DNA of 64,000 bases from Sphingomonas panni (GCF_022664435.1 NZ_JAKREU010000001.1:248001-312000); one strand, 5' to 3'. Positions 1 to 9,516 are shown, numbered from the stretch's first letter. Notes: a model not told the origin generated them from the letters alone. Numbers and translations are program-made.

Positions 1-1322
1 AAGCGCATCACGTCCTTGCCCGCCGCATTCTCGTCGGTCATCGGAAAGCCGGGATCGCCATATTGATCCTGATAGTTGCGCGTCAGCAGCGTCCGCGCCT
101 GTCCCGGGCGCGCCGGTGCGACGGCAAGGCGATGTTCGGTCCGCGTGCGCCATTCGCGGTCGATCACCATCGCGAAGTCGTCATTGCCCCAGAAGATGGT
201 CGCGAACCGCGCCGGCGTCTGCGCCAGTTCGACCGGGGCGGCAGTGAACGGGGCCGGCTGCATCAGGATGCGGTCGTGGAACGCCACCTTCGCCTTGGGA
301 TCGCCGCCGTCCAGCGCCTCGGCCCATACCAGGGTCGCGGGGGCGTCGGAACGCCACACCGCCTCGCGCGGGCCCTTCACCGTCGCGTCGAAATCGACCG
401 GCAGGTCGTCGGCCAGCGGCCGGTCGACCAGCGTCCGGACCGGCTGTCCGTCGATCGTCGCCACCGCGATCTCGGTCGGGAAATAGCTGGCGGGCAGCAG
501 ATAGCTGTAGGGACGCTTCAACCGTTCGGTCAGCAGGTAGCGACCATCGGGCGATACGCTGAAATCGGTAATCAGCCCCGGCTGGCCGATCGGCTTCGTC
601 GCGCCGGCCAGGTCGATCCGCATCAGCTGTCCGGTGAAATAATGGTCGAACAGCGCCTCGTCGGTCGCGTTGCGCAACAGATCCTCATAGGTCCGCGCCG
701 CCGAGGTGCGGCCCATGCTTTCCTGCACCACCGGCCCGGTCGGCGTCGCATCGGCAACCGGCGCCGCCCCGCGCCCGGCGGGCACCATGGTCGCGATCAG
801 CGCCTTGCTGTCGGGCGTCCACGCGAACGGCTTGCCGAACGCCCCGTTCAGCCCGCGCGCGACCATGCGCGCGCTCCCGTCACGCTCGGCGATCCACAGC
901 GACAGCGCATTCGCCTCCTGCACGTAGAATGCCAGGCGCGTCCCGTCCGGCGACCAGTCGGGCGCGGCAAAGCGCGTCCCGGCGGGCAGCTTCACCGCGA
1001 CGGTGCGCCTGGTAGCGATATCCTTGAAGCTCAGTGCATTCAGCCATTGGACGCGCATTTCCGCCTGGCCGTTGGTCGCGGGATCGATGCGATAGCCCGC
1101 CAGCCGCAGGATCGGCTTCGACAGATTGGCGATGCTCGGCAGGTTCTCGCGCCCCAAAATCGCCAGCGTGCGGTGGTCGGGACTGACCGCGACCGAGGGG
1201 GTCGGCGGCGTTTCCAGTATCTTTGCAATGGCGTCCGGCGCGCGGTGATAGCCGGTGGCCGGCTCCTGCGCACGGGCGGTCGTGGCAAGCAGCAGAGCGA
1301 TCAGACAGGCACCAGCGCGCAT
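1..1322 (-). CDS. S9-family prolyl oligopeptidase-like peptidase, N-terminal part (cut by window edge)
   Basis: The first 440 codons of an exported serine peptidase; the reading frame stays open to the window's left edge. The start at 1322 (ATG) follows an AAGGGG ribosome-binding site and opens with a signal peptide (MRAGACLIALLLATTARA). The visible part has WSPDG, WTPDSK and VSPDGRYLL blade motifs of the beta-propeller that precedes the S9 catalytic domain. The stretch reading EALDGGDPKAKV resembles S9 glutamyl-endopeptidase-like members. The catalytic Ser/Asp/His domain lies outside the window, so activity cannot be checked. It is probably periplasmic and acts on peptides. The family call is fairly safe; the subfamily is inference. 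Confidence 0.75.
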   Translation of the reverse strand, partial: MRAGACLIALLLATTARAQEPATGYHRAPDAIAKILETPPTPSVAVSPDHRTLAILGRENLPSIANLSKPILRLAGYRIDPATNGQAEMRVQWLNALSFKDIATRRTVAVKLPAGTRFAAPDWSPDGTRLAFYVQEANALSLWIAERDGSARMVARGLNGAFGKPFAWTPDSKALIATMVPAGRGAAPVADATPTGPVVQESMGRTSAARTYEDLLRNATDEALFDHYFTGQLMRIDLAGATKPIGQPGLITDFSVSPDGRYLLTERLKRPYSYLLPASYFPTEIAVATIDGQPVRTLVDRPLADDLPVDFDATVKGPREAVWRSDAPATLVWAEALDGGDPKAKVAFHDRILMQPAPFTAAPVELAQTPARFATIFWGNDDFAMVIDREWRTRTEHRLAVAPARPGQARTLLTRNYQDQYGDPGFPMTDENAAGKDVMR

Positions 1323-1810
1323 TCGTAACCCCTTATGGTCGTTTACGCCGATCCTGACATGGGCAGGCGCAGGGCGCTAGGCGGTTGCGGGGATCGGCGC
1401 GGTGCCGGTTCAGCGCATTCATGCCTGCGCACCAATCGACCGTACCCCGGCGAAGGCCGGGGTCCAGTTGGGAAAGCCTTCCCGTATCTCACCCACGTGC
1501 CCCGACTGGACCCCGCCCTTCGCCGGGGTACGGTTTTCGAATGTTCCTCCGGCTATCGCCTGCGCGGGGATACGCTCGGTCGCAGGTCGACTTTTGGACC
1601 AAGTAGCAGGAATTTTGCGGGGAGCTGGCTCGAAGCGAATTGAATCTACAAACATGTAGCGAAATTTACAACCTTATGGCGGCAAATCCCACAGCTACAC
1701 CTGTAGTCAATCTCTAAGTCGTTGATATTGCTATCTTCGTAAAACTGGCACGGCAGCTGCAATGTGGTTGGCATCACCGGAACCAACCGGAAATTCAGGG
1801 AGCCAACATC
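1323..1810. other. Intergenic region without a gene
   Basis: No convincing coding frame is present. The region holds one palindromic repeat (1441-1532) and then an A/T-richer stretch, about 1640-1740, that probably carries the promoter of the small exported protein starting at 1811. Nothing else is recognised. Confidence 0.5.
1441..1532. repeat. Palindromic intergenic repeat, family A
   Basis: Two facing arms carry the core CCCCGGCGAAGGCCGGGG and its near inverse, each next to a CTGGACCCC-type edge, separated by about 33 bases. A second copy lies at 26046-26132. This is a REP/BIME-like element, possibly also folding as a transcript end. Confidence 0.8.
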
Positions 1811-2116
1811 ATGACCGCCATCCGTTTCGCAGCTTCGATCGTCCTCGGCCTGGTTGCCACCACCTCGGCTTTCGCCGCCGAACCGAATGCCGCTCCGGCC
1901 CCCGTCGCGACCAGCGTTGCCGGTGCCGGTGCCGTCGCCACCAGCATCACGCTGGCCGCCGGTCCCGCCGCCGTCGCGTACAAGGCATCGCCCAACGCCC
2001 GCTACTGCTTCCGCACCGAAACCACCGGCAGCCGCATTCTGACCAAGGTCTGCAAGACGCGCGGCGAATGGGAAGACCGCGGCGTCGATCTCGACCGCGC
2101 CCTCGCCGGTCGCTGA
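1811..2116 (+). CDS. Small exported protein of unknown function
   Basis: A 101-aa protein with a clear Sec signal peptide (residues 1-23, ending SAFAAEP) and an Ala/Val-rich middle. A short C-terminal part has two cysteines (YCFRTETTGSRILTKVCKTR) that could form a disulfide. A ribosome-binding site AGGGAG lies just upstream of the ATG. It stands alone, with repeats to the left and a convergent reductase to the right. I do not recognise a family; similar short proteins with a TGSR..CKTR tail occur in sphingomonads, but that is only an impression. Probably periplasmic. Confidence 0.7.
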   Translation: MTAIRFAASIVLGLVATTSAFAAEPNAAPAPVATSVAGAGAVATSITLAAGPAAVAYKASPNARYCFRTETTGSRILTKVCKTRGEWEDRGVDLDRALAGR

Positions 2117-2178
2117 TCCTTTCCGTCCGGAACGCCGAAGCGGCCGCATCCTCCATCGGATGCGGCCGCCGACGCGCG

Positions 2179-3066
2179 TCAGGGGAGCGTGGTGCCCATC
2201 CCCGCCTGCAGCACCGCATACCATTCGGTTGGAGTCCAGCGCACGCGATACGCCCCGGCCGCGGCACGGATGCGGTCGGCATTTTGCGACCCGACGATCG
2301 GGATGATCCCCGCCGGGTGGACCATCGCCCATGACAAGGCGGCGGTCGCGGCATCGACGTCGAAGCGCTGGCCATGATCGCGCAGCAGCAGGGCCGCCGG
2401 ATGATCGCCGCCGCTCAACCGCCCCCCGCCCAGCGGCGACCATGCCAGCACGGCCATCCCGCGCGCCATCGCCTGATCCAGCACCCCGTCGAACAGCGGA
2501 TCGGGGTGCAGCGGCGAGAATTCGGGCTGGGTGCTGAGGATCGGCAGCCCCAGAAACGCCTGCAGCGCATCGACCTCGGCCGGGCTGTGGTTCGACACCC
2601 CGATCCCACGCACCTTGCCCTGTTCGACCATGCGCGTCAGGCTGGCGGCAACCTCCTGCGGATGGGTCAGGAAGTCGCGGCGATGGATCTGGTACAGGTC
2701 GATCCGCTCGATCCCCATCCGGCCGAGCGAGGCATCGACCGCCTCCGCCAGATACGCGGCGTCGGAGCGATAGGGAATGCCCGGACGGATGCCGCCCTTG
2801 GTCGCGATGACCATCGCCGCGCGCAGCGACGGCGCCTCGGCCAGCACCTGCCCGAACAGCGTCTCCGCCGATCCGAAGCCGGCCGGCGTATCTGAGCCAT
2901 AGATATCGGCGGTGTCGAACAGGGTAATCCCCGCCTCCAGCGCCGCCTCGACCAACGTGCGCGCCGCGGCGACCTCGCCGGTGAAGCGCCACATGCCCCA
3001 GGCGAGGGGGGAGACGCGGATATCGCTCTTGCCGAGCGGGCGGGGCGTGGGATCGATGGTCAGCAT
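2179..3066 (-). CDS. Aldo/keto reductase (YdhF-like)
   Basis: A 295-aa NADPH-dependent oxidoreductase of the AKR TIM-barrel superfamily, expected to reduce a carbonyl substrate in the cytoplasm. It shows the catalytic tetrad motifs in order: DTADIYG (Asp, Tyr), ATKGG (Lys) and YQIHRRD (His), followed by GIGVSNHS and the cofactor-end motif IPIVGSQNADRIR. The ATG at 3066 is preferred over upstream starts because GAGAGGGAA sits directly before it and the family normally begins with a short strand like MLTIDPTPRPLG. The gene is monocistronic and divergent from the carboxypeptidase-like gene. The substrate cannot be told from the sequence. Confidence 0.88.
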   Translation of the reverse strand: MLTIDPTPRPLGKSDIRVSPLAWGMWRFTGEVAAARTLVEAALEAGITLFDTADIYGSDTPAGFGSAETLFGQVLAEAPSLRAAMVIATKGGIRPGIPYRSDAAYLAEAVDASLGRMGIERIDLYQIHRRDFLTHPQEVAASLTRMVEQGKVRGIGVSNHSPAEVDALQAFLGLPILSTQPEFSPLHPDPLFDGVLDQAMARGMAVLAWSPLGGGRLSGGDHPAALLLRDHGQRFDVDAATAALSWAMVHPAGIIPIVGSQNADRIRAAAGAYRVRWTPTEWYAVLQAGMGTTLP

Positions 3067-3235
3067 ATTTCCCTCTCTAGGCGTCAAGGCGTTGGCGGCA
3101 ATGCGGAAATCCCCGTAAGCGTACATTGCCCGCCCGACCGCTATGACCGGCACGCATAAGGACATGACAGATTATCGCTTGGCCGCGCCCGTAACGACAT
3201 GCGACGCGGGTGGTTCGCCGCCCTGGAGAACCATC

Positions 3236-4360
3236 ATGTTCCGCCACCTGCTCGCCCTGCCCCTGCTGTTTGCCACCCTGCCCGCCGCCGCGCTGCCGGG
3301 CGCACCGGGTGACCGGATCGACGGGTCGGCGGTGATCGAGAAGCTCGACGTCGCGACCCTGCCCGCCGGCAAGACGCGATTGTGGCTGCGGGTCGACGAC
3401 AATGACGTCGGACAGGGCTATTATGTGCCGATCGTGGTGGTGAAGGGGGTGCAGGCCGGTCCCCGCTTCCTGCTGACCGCCGGCATCCATGGCGACGAAC
3501 TGAACGGCATCGGCGTGATCCACCAGCTGGTCGAAAGTCTCGATCCAGCGACGATGAAGGGTACGCTGATCGCCGTACCGGGACTGAACGCGCCGGGCCT
3601 GCGCAATTCAACCCGCGCCTTTACCGGCGGGCATAACGGCAGCGGCGACAATCTGAACCGGCTGATCCCGCGCGACCCCCATGCCCATGGTGACGAAGGC
3701 AGTGCGGCGCAGCGCTACGCCGGGCGGCTCTGGTCGCGCATCTTCATCGGCAATACCGACTTCGCGATCGACCTGCATACCCAGTCGCGTGGCGGCACCT
3801 ATCCCGCCTATGTCTTCGTCGCGACGCCGGCCGCCAAGCCGATCATGATGCTGCTGCGCCCCGACAGCGCCTATATGAATGCCGGCTATGACGGCGCGGT
3901 CGAGGACATGCTGAACGCCAATGGCATTCCCGCCGTCACCTACGAACTGGGCGGCGCGGAGGTGTTCGACCGCGCGATGATCGACCGGGGCCTGCGCGGC
4001 GTGCGCAACGTGATGATCGACCGCGGGATGCTGCCGGGCAAGCCCGACCTGCGCGACCCCGAACCGTTCCTGGGTAACGTCGTCACCAATGTCGAAAGCC
4101 CGCGCGGCGGCTGGGCGCAGGTGCGCGTGACGCTCAACCAATATGTGAAGAAGGGCGATGTGCTCGCGGTCGTCACCGACCCGTTCGGCCGGACCATCGC
4201 CACCCTCACCGCCCCGCTCGACGCGCGGGTGGCGGGGATGGGCACCGACCCGCGCACCCAGCCGGGCGACATGGTCGTCCGCCTGCTGTCGTGGGACGAC
4301 AGCCTGCCGTGCAAGCGCGACGGGTGCCCGTCGACCGTCACCCCGATCAAGGCACGCTAA
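3236..4360 (+). CDS. Exported M14-type succinylglutamate desuccinylase/aspartoacylase-like protein
   Basis: A 374-aa zinc hydrolase-like protein. It starts at 3236 after a CTGGAGAA site and opens with a signal peptide (MFRHLLALPLLFATLPAAALP). Zinc and catalytic motifs are visible: AGIHGDELNG (His, Glu), DLHTQSRGGTYP (His) and YELGGAEVFD (Glu). The C-terminal part (QVRVTLNQYVKKGDVLAVV) is the usual barrel-sandwich domain. Family members remove N-acyl groups (succinyl, acetyl) from amino acids or act as carboxypeptidases. The export signal argues against it being the cytoplasmic AstE, although it stands just before an ast-like operon. It could trim peptides or N-acyl amino acids in the periplasm. 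Confidence 0.8.
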   Translation: MFRHLLALPLLFATLPAAALPGAPGDRIDGSAVIEKLDVATLPAGKTRLWLRVDDNDVGQGYYVPIVVVKGVQAGPRFLLTAGIHGDELNGIGVIHQLVESLDPATMKGTLIAVPGLNAPGLRNSTRAFTGGHNGSGDNLNRLIPRDPHAHGDEGSAAQRYAGRLWSRIFIGNTDFAIDLHTQSRGGTYPAYVFVATPAAKPIMMLLRPDSAYMNAGYDGAVEDMLNANGIPAVTYELGGAEVFDRAMIDRGLRGVRNVMIDRGMLPGKPDLRDPEPFLGNVVTNVESPRGGWAQVRVTLNQYVKKGDVLAVVTDPFGRTIATLTAPLDARVAGMGTDPRTQPGDMVVRLLSWDDSLPCKRDGCPSTVTPIKAR

Positions 4361-4490
4361 GCCCGTTATCTTCATTCCCATTGCTCATCAACAGATGATG
4401 CCAATGCGTTTGTTCATGGCCGTCCGAGGGGCCAAATAGGGCGGCAGCCTGACCCGCCAGTGCATTCCCGAATCCGTAATAGGAGCCGTC

Positions 4491-5687
4491 ATGACCGATC
4501 CCCTGATGAACCTGTACAACCGCGCACCGATCGCGGTGGATCGTGGCGAGGGCGTGTGGCTGATCGATACCGAGGGGCGGCGCTATCTCGACTGCGTGGC
4601 GGGCATCGCGACCGACGCGCTGGGCCATGCCCATCCCGCTTTGGTCGCCGCGCTGACCGAACAGGCAGGCAAGCTGTGGCACGTCTCCAACATCTTCCGC
4701 ATTCCGGGACAGGAGGCGCTGGCGCAGCGGCTGGTCGATGCGTCCTTCGCCGATTGCGTGTTCTTCGCCAATACCGGCACCGAAGCGGTCGAATGCGCGA
4801 TCAAGACCGCGCGCCGCTATCATCATGTGAACGGCCAGCCCGAGCGGATCGACATCGTCGGCTTTGCCGGGTCATTCCACGGCCGCACCTATGCCGCGAT
4901 CAACGCCTCGGGTAATGCGGGCTATATGGAGGGCTGCGGCCCGCGCCTGCCGGGCTTCGTCCAGCTGTCGATCGATGACGCGGCGGCGATCGAGGCGGCC
5001 ATCGCCAGCCCGACCACGGCGGCGGTGATCGTCGAGCCGGTGCAGGGCGAGGGTGGCGCCCGCGCGCTGACCGGCGAATGGCTGCTCCGCCTGCGCGAAC
5101 TGACGCGCAAGCACGGCGTGCTGCTGATCCATGACGAGGTGCAGAGCGGCATGGGCCGCACCGGCAAGCTCTTCGCGCACCAGTGGTTCGATGGCGCGGC
5201 GCCTGACATCATGGCGCTGGCCAAGGCGCTGGGATCGGGTTTCCCGGTCGGTGCCTGCCTGGCTACGACCGAGGCGGCGAAGGGCATGACCCCCGGCGTC
5301 CATGGCACGACCTTCGGTGGCAATCCGCTGGCCATGGCGGTCGGCATTGCCGCGTTCGACACCATCGCGAACGAGGAAACCCTGGCCCATGCCCGTGCGG
5401 CCAGCGCCGATTTCTTCGATCGGCTGGAGGCGCTGCGTGGCCGTTTCCCCGATGTGATCGCCGAAGTGCGCGGCAAGGGGCTGCTGATCGGTCTCAAGAT
5501 GATCCCGAACAATCGCGAGTTCATGGGAATTGCGCGCGACCATGGCATATTGGTCGCGGGCGGCGGCGAGAATTGCGTGCGCCTGCTGCCGTCGCTGCTG
5601 ATCTCCGGCGAAGAAATTGCTGAGGCGGTCACCCGGCTGGAAGCAGCGTGCGTCGCGGCGCGCGGGCTGATGGCGAAGGCGGCATGA
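4491..5687 (+). CDS. astC: AstC/ArgD-type PLP aminotransferase
   Basis: A 398-aa class-III (fold type I) aminotransferase of the acetylornithine/succinylornithine family. Motifs: an N-terminal LDCVAGIATDALGHAHP, FFANTGTEAVE, IHDEVQSGMGRTG (PLP-binding Asp), ALAKALGSGFPVGA (Schiff-base Lys) and GTTFGGNPLAMAV. A site AGGAGCC precedes the ATG. It is the first gene of an operon whose next start overlaps its stop by ATGA. Next to astD- and astA-like genes, its likely job is transamination of an N-succinylated diamino acid at the terminal amine. It could equally serve as the biosynthetic ArgD, since the two families cannot be split by sequence alone, so the symbol is chosen by context. Confidence 0.8.
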   Translation: MTDPLMNLYNRAPIAVDRGEGVWLIDTEGRRYLDCVAGIATDALGHAHPALVAALTEQAGKLWHVSNIFRIPGQEALAQRLVDASFADCVFFANTGTEAVECAIKTARRYHHVNGQPERIDIVGFAGSFHGRTYAAINASGNAGYMEGCGPRLPGFVQLSIDDAAAIEAAIASPTTAAVIVEPVQGEGGARALTGEWLLRLRELTRKHGVLLIHDEVQSGMGRTGKLFAHQWFDGAAPDIMALAKALGSGFPVGACLATTEAAKGMTPGVHGTTFGGNPLAMAVGIAAFDTIANEETLAHARAASADFFDRLEALRGRFPDVIAEVRGKGLLIGLKMIPNNREFMGIARDHGILVAGGGENCVRLLPSLLISGEEIAEAVTRLEAACVAARGLMAKAA

Positions 5688-7105
5688 GCGTGCTGACCTC
5701 CACCTGCCCGGCGACGGGCGACACCGTCTGGACCGGTCCGGTCGCCAGCGGCGCGGATGTCGACGCAGCGGTCACCCGCGCCCGTGCGGCATTCCGCGAC
5801 TGGCGGCGGACGCCGCTTGAGGAACGCGTCGCCATCGCGCGCGCCTATGCCGCCGTGCTGAAGGCGCGCACGGCCGACCTCGCCGAGCTGATCGCGCGTG
5901 AAACCGGCAAGCCGCTGTGGGAAGCCACGCAGGAAGTCGGCACGATGGTCGGCAAGGTCGAACTGTCGATCGCCGCCCAGGCCGAACGCGCGGGTGAAAA
6001 GCGCAGCACGATGCCGTTCGGCGAATCCGTGCTGCGCCACCGCCCGCACGGGGTGATGGCCGTGCTGGGGCCGTATAACTTCCCCGGCCATCTGCCCAAC
6101 GGCCATATCGTGCCCGCGCTGCTCGCCGGGAACACGGTGGTGTTCAAGCCGTCCGAACTGACCCCGGCGGTCGGCGCGGCGATGGCGGACGCCTGGGGCG
6201 AAGCCGGTCTGCCCGAAAACGTGTTGCAGGTCGTGCAGGGCGCGCGCGAAACCGGCGCGGCGCTGGTCGCGGCCGATATCGACGGGCTGCTGTTCACCGG
6301 ATCGGCGACGACCGGCGCGCATTTCCGCCGTGCCTTTGCCGAGCGGCCCGACGTGATCCTTGCGCTGGAACTGGGCGGCAACAACCCGCTGATCGCGTGG
6401 GACGGCGACGTGACCGAGGTCGCGGCGCTGATCGTCCAGTCGGCCTATATCACCACCGGACAGCGTTGCTCCTGCGCGCGCCGCCTGATCCTGCCAGCGG
6501 GCGCGTTCGGGGATGCGGTGGTGGAGGCGGTCGCCGCGCTGATCCCGCGCCTGCCCATCGGTCGCTGGGACGAGAATCCCTATATCGGCCCGCTGATCTC
6601 CGACGCCGCCGCCGCGACCGCCCGCCGCCAAGTCGCTGCACTGGAGGCGGCCGGGGCGCGCGCCATCGTACCGTTCGGCGGGATCGAAGGGCGCAGCGCC
6701 GCCTTCGTCACGCCCGCGCTGCTCGACGTGACCGGCGTGACGGTGCCCGACGAGGAGATTTTCGCAGCCGTCCTGCAGGTCGTCCGTGTCGCGGACTTCG
6801 ATGCCGCCGTCGCCGCCGCGAACGACACCCGCTTCGGCCTGTCCGCCGGACTGCTGACCGACGACGATGCGCTATGGGAGCGTTTCGTGCTCGATGCGCG
6901 CGCGGGCGTGGTCAATCGCAACCGCCCGACCACAGGTGCGGCGGGGGCTCAGCCCTTTGGCGGGATCGGCGATTCGGGCAATCACCGCCCCAGCGCCTAT
7001 TATGCCGCCGATTACTGTGCCTATCCGATGGCGAGCTTCGAGGCGGGCAGCGCGGCGGGCAATTGGGACGCGCTGAAACCGGTATTGGGAGCCGGTGCGG
7101 CGTGA
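5684..7105 (+). CDS. astD: N-succinylglutamate 5-semialdehyde dehydrogenase-like enzyme
   Basis: A 473-aa NAD(P)-dependent aldehyde dehydrogenase, close to the AstD length. The ATG at 5684 sits in the ATGA overlap with the aminotransferase. Motifs: MAVLGPYNFPGHLPNGHI, FKPSELTP, FTGSATTGAHF, LELGGNNPLI (general-base Glu), ITTGQRCSCARR (catalytic Cys) and the C-terminal GDSGNHRPSAYYAADYCAYP typical of AstD. The reaction in the AST pathway is oxidation of N-succinylglutamate semialdehyde to N-succinylglutamate. The next gene starts inside its stop (GTGA). A homologous substrate one carbon longer is possible given the downstream 2-oxoadipate enzyme; that is inference. Confidence 0.87.
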   Translation: MSVLTSTCPATGDTVWTGPVASGADVDAAVTRARAAFRDWRRTPLEERVAIARAYAAVLKARTADLAELIARETGKPLWEATQEVGTMVGKVELSIAAQAERAGEKRSTMPFGESVLRHRPHGVMAVLGPYNFPGHLPNGHIVPALLAGNTVVFKPSELTPAVGAAMADAWGEAGLPENVLQVVQGARETGAALVAADIDGLLFTGSATTGAHFRRAFAERPDVILALELGGNNPLIAWDGDVTEVAALIVQSAYITTGQRCSCARRLILPAGAFGDAVVEAVAALIPRLPIGRWDENPYIGPLISDAAAATARRQVAALEAAGARAIVPFGGIEGRSAAFVTPALLDVTGVTVPDEEIFAAVLQVVRVADFDAAVAAANDTRFGLSAGLLTDDDALWERFVLDARAGVVNRNRPTTGAAGAQPFGGIGDSGNHRPSAYYAADYCAYPMASFEAGSAAGNWDALKPVLGAGAA

Positions 7106-8118
7106 CGATCGTCTTGCGGGCCGCCGGCGGGCACGACCTGTCGGCGCTCTATGCCATGGCGCAGACCACCGGCGGCGGGTTCGTCAACCTGCCGCCGGAC
7201 GAGGCCAAGCTGGCCGAGCGACTGGCCGCCGCCGATGCCGCCTTTGCACGCGACACCGACCGCTTCGGCGTCGACCGGTTCCTGTTCGTGCTGGAGGATT
7301 TGGGCAGCCAGGCGATCCACGGCACCTGCCAGATCTTCTCGCATATCGGCACCGACGCGCCCTTCTACAGCTATCGCATCGACCGGCACGGCGCGGACCA
7401 TGCCGTGCTGGGCCGGTCGGTCGACCATACGACGCTGACCATCTGCACCGACCATGCCGGGTGCAGCGAGGTGGGCGGACTGTTCCTGCGCGCCGATGCG
7501 CGTGCGGGCGGGGCGGGCACCTTGCTGGCGCGCAGCCGCTATCTGTTCATCGCGATGCACCGCCCGCGTTTTGCCGACCGGACCATCGCCGAATTGCGCG
7601 GCGTGGTCGACGAGGCGGGCGAGGCGCCCTTCTGGGACGGGATCGCCGCGCGCTTCTTCGGCATGGGCTTTGCCGCCGCCGATGCGTTCAACGCGGAGCA
7701 TGGCACCCATGTCCTGGCCGGGCTGCTGCCGACGACGCCGGTACTGCTGGCGATGCTGCCCGACAGCGCGCGCGCCGTGCTGGGTGTCCCCCACCCCTCC
7801 GGCCGCCCCGCGCTGCGGCTGCTGGAGAAGGAGGGGTTTCGCCACGACCATTATGTCGACCTGTTCGACGGCGGCCCGACCGTGACCGCCGCGACCGACG
7901 ACATCGCCACCATCCGCGCGGCGCGCACCGCCATCGTGCGCGCGGTGGGGCATAGCGACGACGCCATACCGACCATCGCCGCCGCCGGTCGGCTGGCGGG
8001 ATTTCGCGCCTGTTTCGCGCGCATTGCGCCTCAGGGGGACGGCATCCTGCTTGACCCCGACGCCGCCCGCGCGTTGCATGTCGGGATCGGCGACACCCTT
8101 ACCCATGCCCCGCGCTGA
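7102..8118 (+). CDS. astA: Arginine/ornithine N-succinyltransferase family protein
   Basis: A 338-aa protein of the AstA family, a duplicated GNAT-like fold that transfers succinyl from succinyl-CoA to the alpha-amine of arginine or ornithine. It starts with GTG at 7102 overlapping the astD stop. Family landmarks: GGGFVNLPPDEAKL, VGGLFLRADARAGGAGTLLARSRYLFIA, PFWDGIAARFFGMGF and LFDGGPTVTA. Length agrees with AstA. Arginine use through this pathway also needs AstB (dihydrolase) and AstE; neither follows here, so they must be elsewhere or the substrate may be ornithine or another diamino acid. Confidence 0.85.
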   Translation: MTIVLRAAGGHDLSALYAMAQTTGGGFVNLPPDEAKLAERLAAADAAFARDTDRFGVDRFLFVLEDLGSQAIHGTCQIFSHIGTDAPFYSYRIDRHGADHAVLGRSVDHTTLTICTDHAGCSEVGGLFLRADARAGGAGTLLARSRYLFIAMHRPRFADRTIAELRGVVDEAGEAPFWDGIAARFFGMGFAAADAFNAEHGTHVLAGLLPTTPVLLAMLPDSARAVLGVPHPSGRPALRLLEKEGFRHDHYVDLFDGGPTVTAATDDIATIRAARTAIVRAVGHSDDAIPTIAAAGRLAGFRACFARIAPQGDGILLDPDAARALHVGIGDTLTHAPR

Positions 8119-8139
8119 CCCTATCTGTCCGAGGTGACC

Positions 8140-9516
8140 ATGACCCACAGCTTCACAGCCCCCGACGCGATCCGCACCCGCTTTTCCGAAGCGATGTCGG
8201 CCATGTACCGCGCCGAGGTGCCGCTATACGGCGACCTGCTGTCGATCGTGGCCGATGTGAACGCGCAGGTGCTGGCCGACCGCCCCGAACTGGCGGCGAA
8301 AATGGCGGCGGCGGGCGAACTCGACCGGCTGGACGTCGAACGCCATGGCGCGATCCGGCTGGGCAGCGCGGCGGAACTGCACAGGATGCGCCGTGCCTTT
8401 GCGGTGATGGGGATGCATCCGGTCGGCTATTACGACCTGTCGGTGGCGGGTGTGCCGGTCCATTCGACCGCCTTCCGCCCGGTTGACGACGCCGCGCTCA
8501 ACGCCAATCCGTTCCGCGTCTTCACCTCGCTGCTGCGCCTCGAACTGATTGAGGATGAAGCGTTGCGCGCCGAGGCGGAATCGATCCTGTCGACGCGGCA
8601 AATCTTCACCAAAGAGGCCATCCGCCTGATCGAGAAGGACGAAGCGCAGGGAGGACTGGACGAGACCGATGCCGACCGCTTCGTCGCCGCGCTGCTCGAA
8701 ACCTTTCGCTGGCACGGCGATGCACGGGTCGACGCCGCAACCTATGACCGGCTCCACGACGCGCACCGGCTGATCGCCGATGTCGTGTCGTTCCGGGGAC
8801 CGCATATCAACCACCTGACCCCCCGCACGCTCGACATCGATGCGGCGCAGGTGGCGATGCAGGCGAAGGGAATCGCGGCCAAGGCGGTGATCGAGGGGCC
8901 GCCGCCCCGCGCCGTCCCGATCCTGCTGCGCCAGACAAGCTTCAAGGCGATCGAGGAGGGCGTGACCTTTCCCGGCGACCGACAGGGCCACCACACCGCC
9001 CGCTTCGGTGAGATCGAACAGCGTGGCGCGGCGCTGACCGCCAAGGGGCGCGCGCTGTATGACCAACTGCTGGCGACCGCGCGGGGTGAGCAGGGATCGC
9101 AGGGCGACAGCTACGCCGACCGACTGGCCCTCGCCTTCGCCGCCTTTCCCGACACGGCGGAGGCTCTGCGCGAACAGGGGCTGGCCTGGTTCCGCTACGA
9201 GCTGACCGAGGCCGGGCAGCGGCTGGTCGCGACCGGCGTACAGCCGGCGGGCGATATCGATGCATGGCTGGCGGCGGGTTATGTCCGTGCCCAGCCGATC
9301 GTGTACGAGGATTTCCTGCCGGTCAGCGCGGCGGGCATTTTCCAGTCCAATCTGGGCGGCACCGAACAGCGCAGCTATGCCGCGTCCGCCGCACAGACCG
9401 CCTTCGAGGAGGCGTTGGGCGACAAGGTTCAGGACGAACTGACGCTCTATGCCGAGGCGCAGGCCCGATCGATAAAGCAGGTGCAGGGCGCGTTGCGCGG
9501 AGTGGCGGCGGCCTGA
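8140..9516 (+). CDS. hglS: DUF1338 VOC-fold 2-oxoadipate dioxygenase/decarboxylase (HglS/YdcJ type)
   Basis: A 458-aa protein of the DUF1338 family. The studied member HglS converts 2-oxoadipate plus O2 to D-2-hydroxyglutarate and CO2 with non-heme iron. Diagnostic stretches: MHPVGYYDLSVAGVPVHSTAFRP, FRGPHINHLTPRTLDID, GHHTARFGEIEQRGAALT (probable iron-binding His and Glu) and YEDFLPVSAAGIFQSNL. I chose the ATG at 8140, spaced after GAGG, over a GTG at 8134. The stop overlaps the next start (TGATG). A dehydrogenase that would consume D-2-hydroxyglutarate is the next gene, which strongly supports the role. Confidence 0.85.
   Translation: MTHSFTAPDAIRTRFSEAMSAMYRAEVPLYGDLLSIVADVNAQVLADRPELAAKMAAAGELDRLDVERHGAIRLGSAAELHRMRRAFAVMGMHPVGYYDLSVAGVPVHSTAFRPVDDAALNANPFRVFTSLLRLELIEDEALRAEAESILSTRQIFTKEAIRLIEKDEAQGGLDETDADRFVAALLETFRWHGDARVDAATYDRLHDAHRLIADVVSFRGPHINHLTPRTLDIDAAQVAMQAKGIAAKAVIEGPPPRAVPILLRQTSFKAIEEGVTFPGDRQGHHTARFGEIEQRGAALTAKGRALYDQLLATARGEQGSQGDSYADRLALAFAAFPDTAEALREQGLAWFRYELTEAGQRLVATGVQPAGDIDAWLAAGYVRAQPIVYEDFLPVSAAGIFQSNLGGTEQRSYAASAAQTAFEEALGDKVQDELTLYAEAQARSIKQVQGALRGVAAA

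Noticed and set aside
63..1328. A long + strand reading frame opposite the S9 peptidase
   Set aside because: High-GC antisense shadow: Arg/Gly-rich, no domain, while the minus strand has a signal peptide, a ribosome site and propeller motifs.
1645..1760. A/T-rich stretch considered as a small RNA gene
   Set aside because: No stable fold or terminator seen; it most likely holds the promoter of the gene at 1811.
3236..4360. The M14-like protein considered as AstE
   Set aside because: It has a clear export signal, whereas AstE is cytoplasmic; kept as a general family call.
4922..6631. A 569-codon minus-strand frame over the astC/astD genes
   Set aside because: Antisense shadow of two clear enzymes; composition is Arg/Ala-rich and no family is recognisable.
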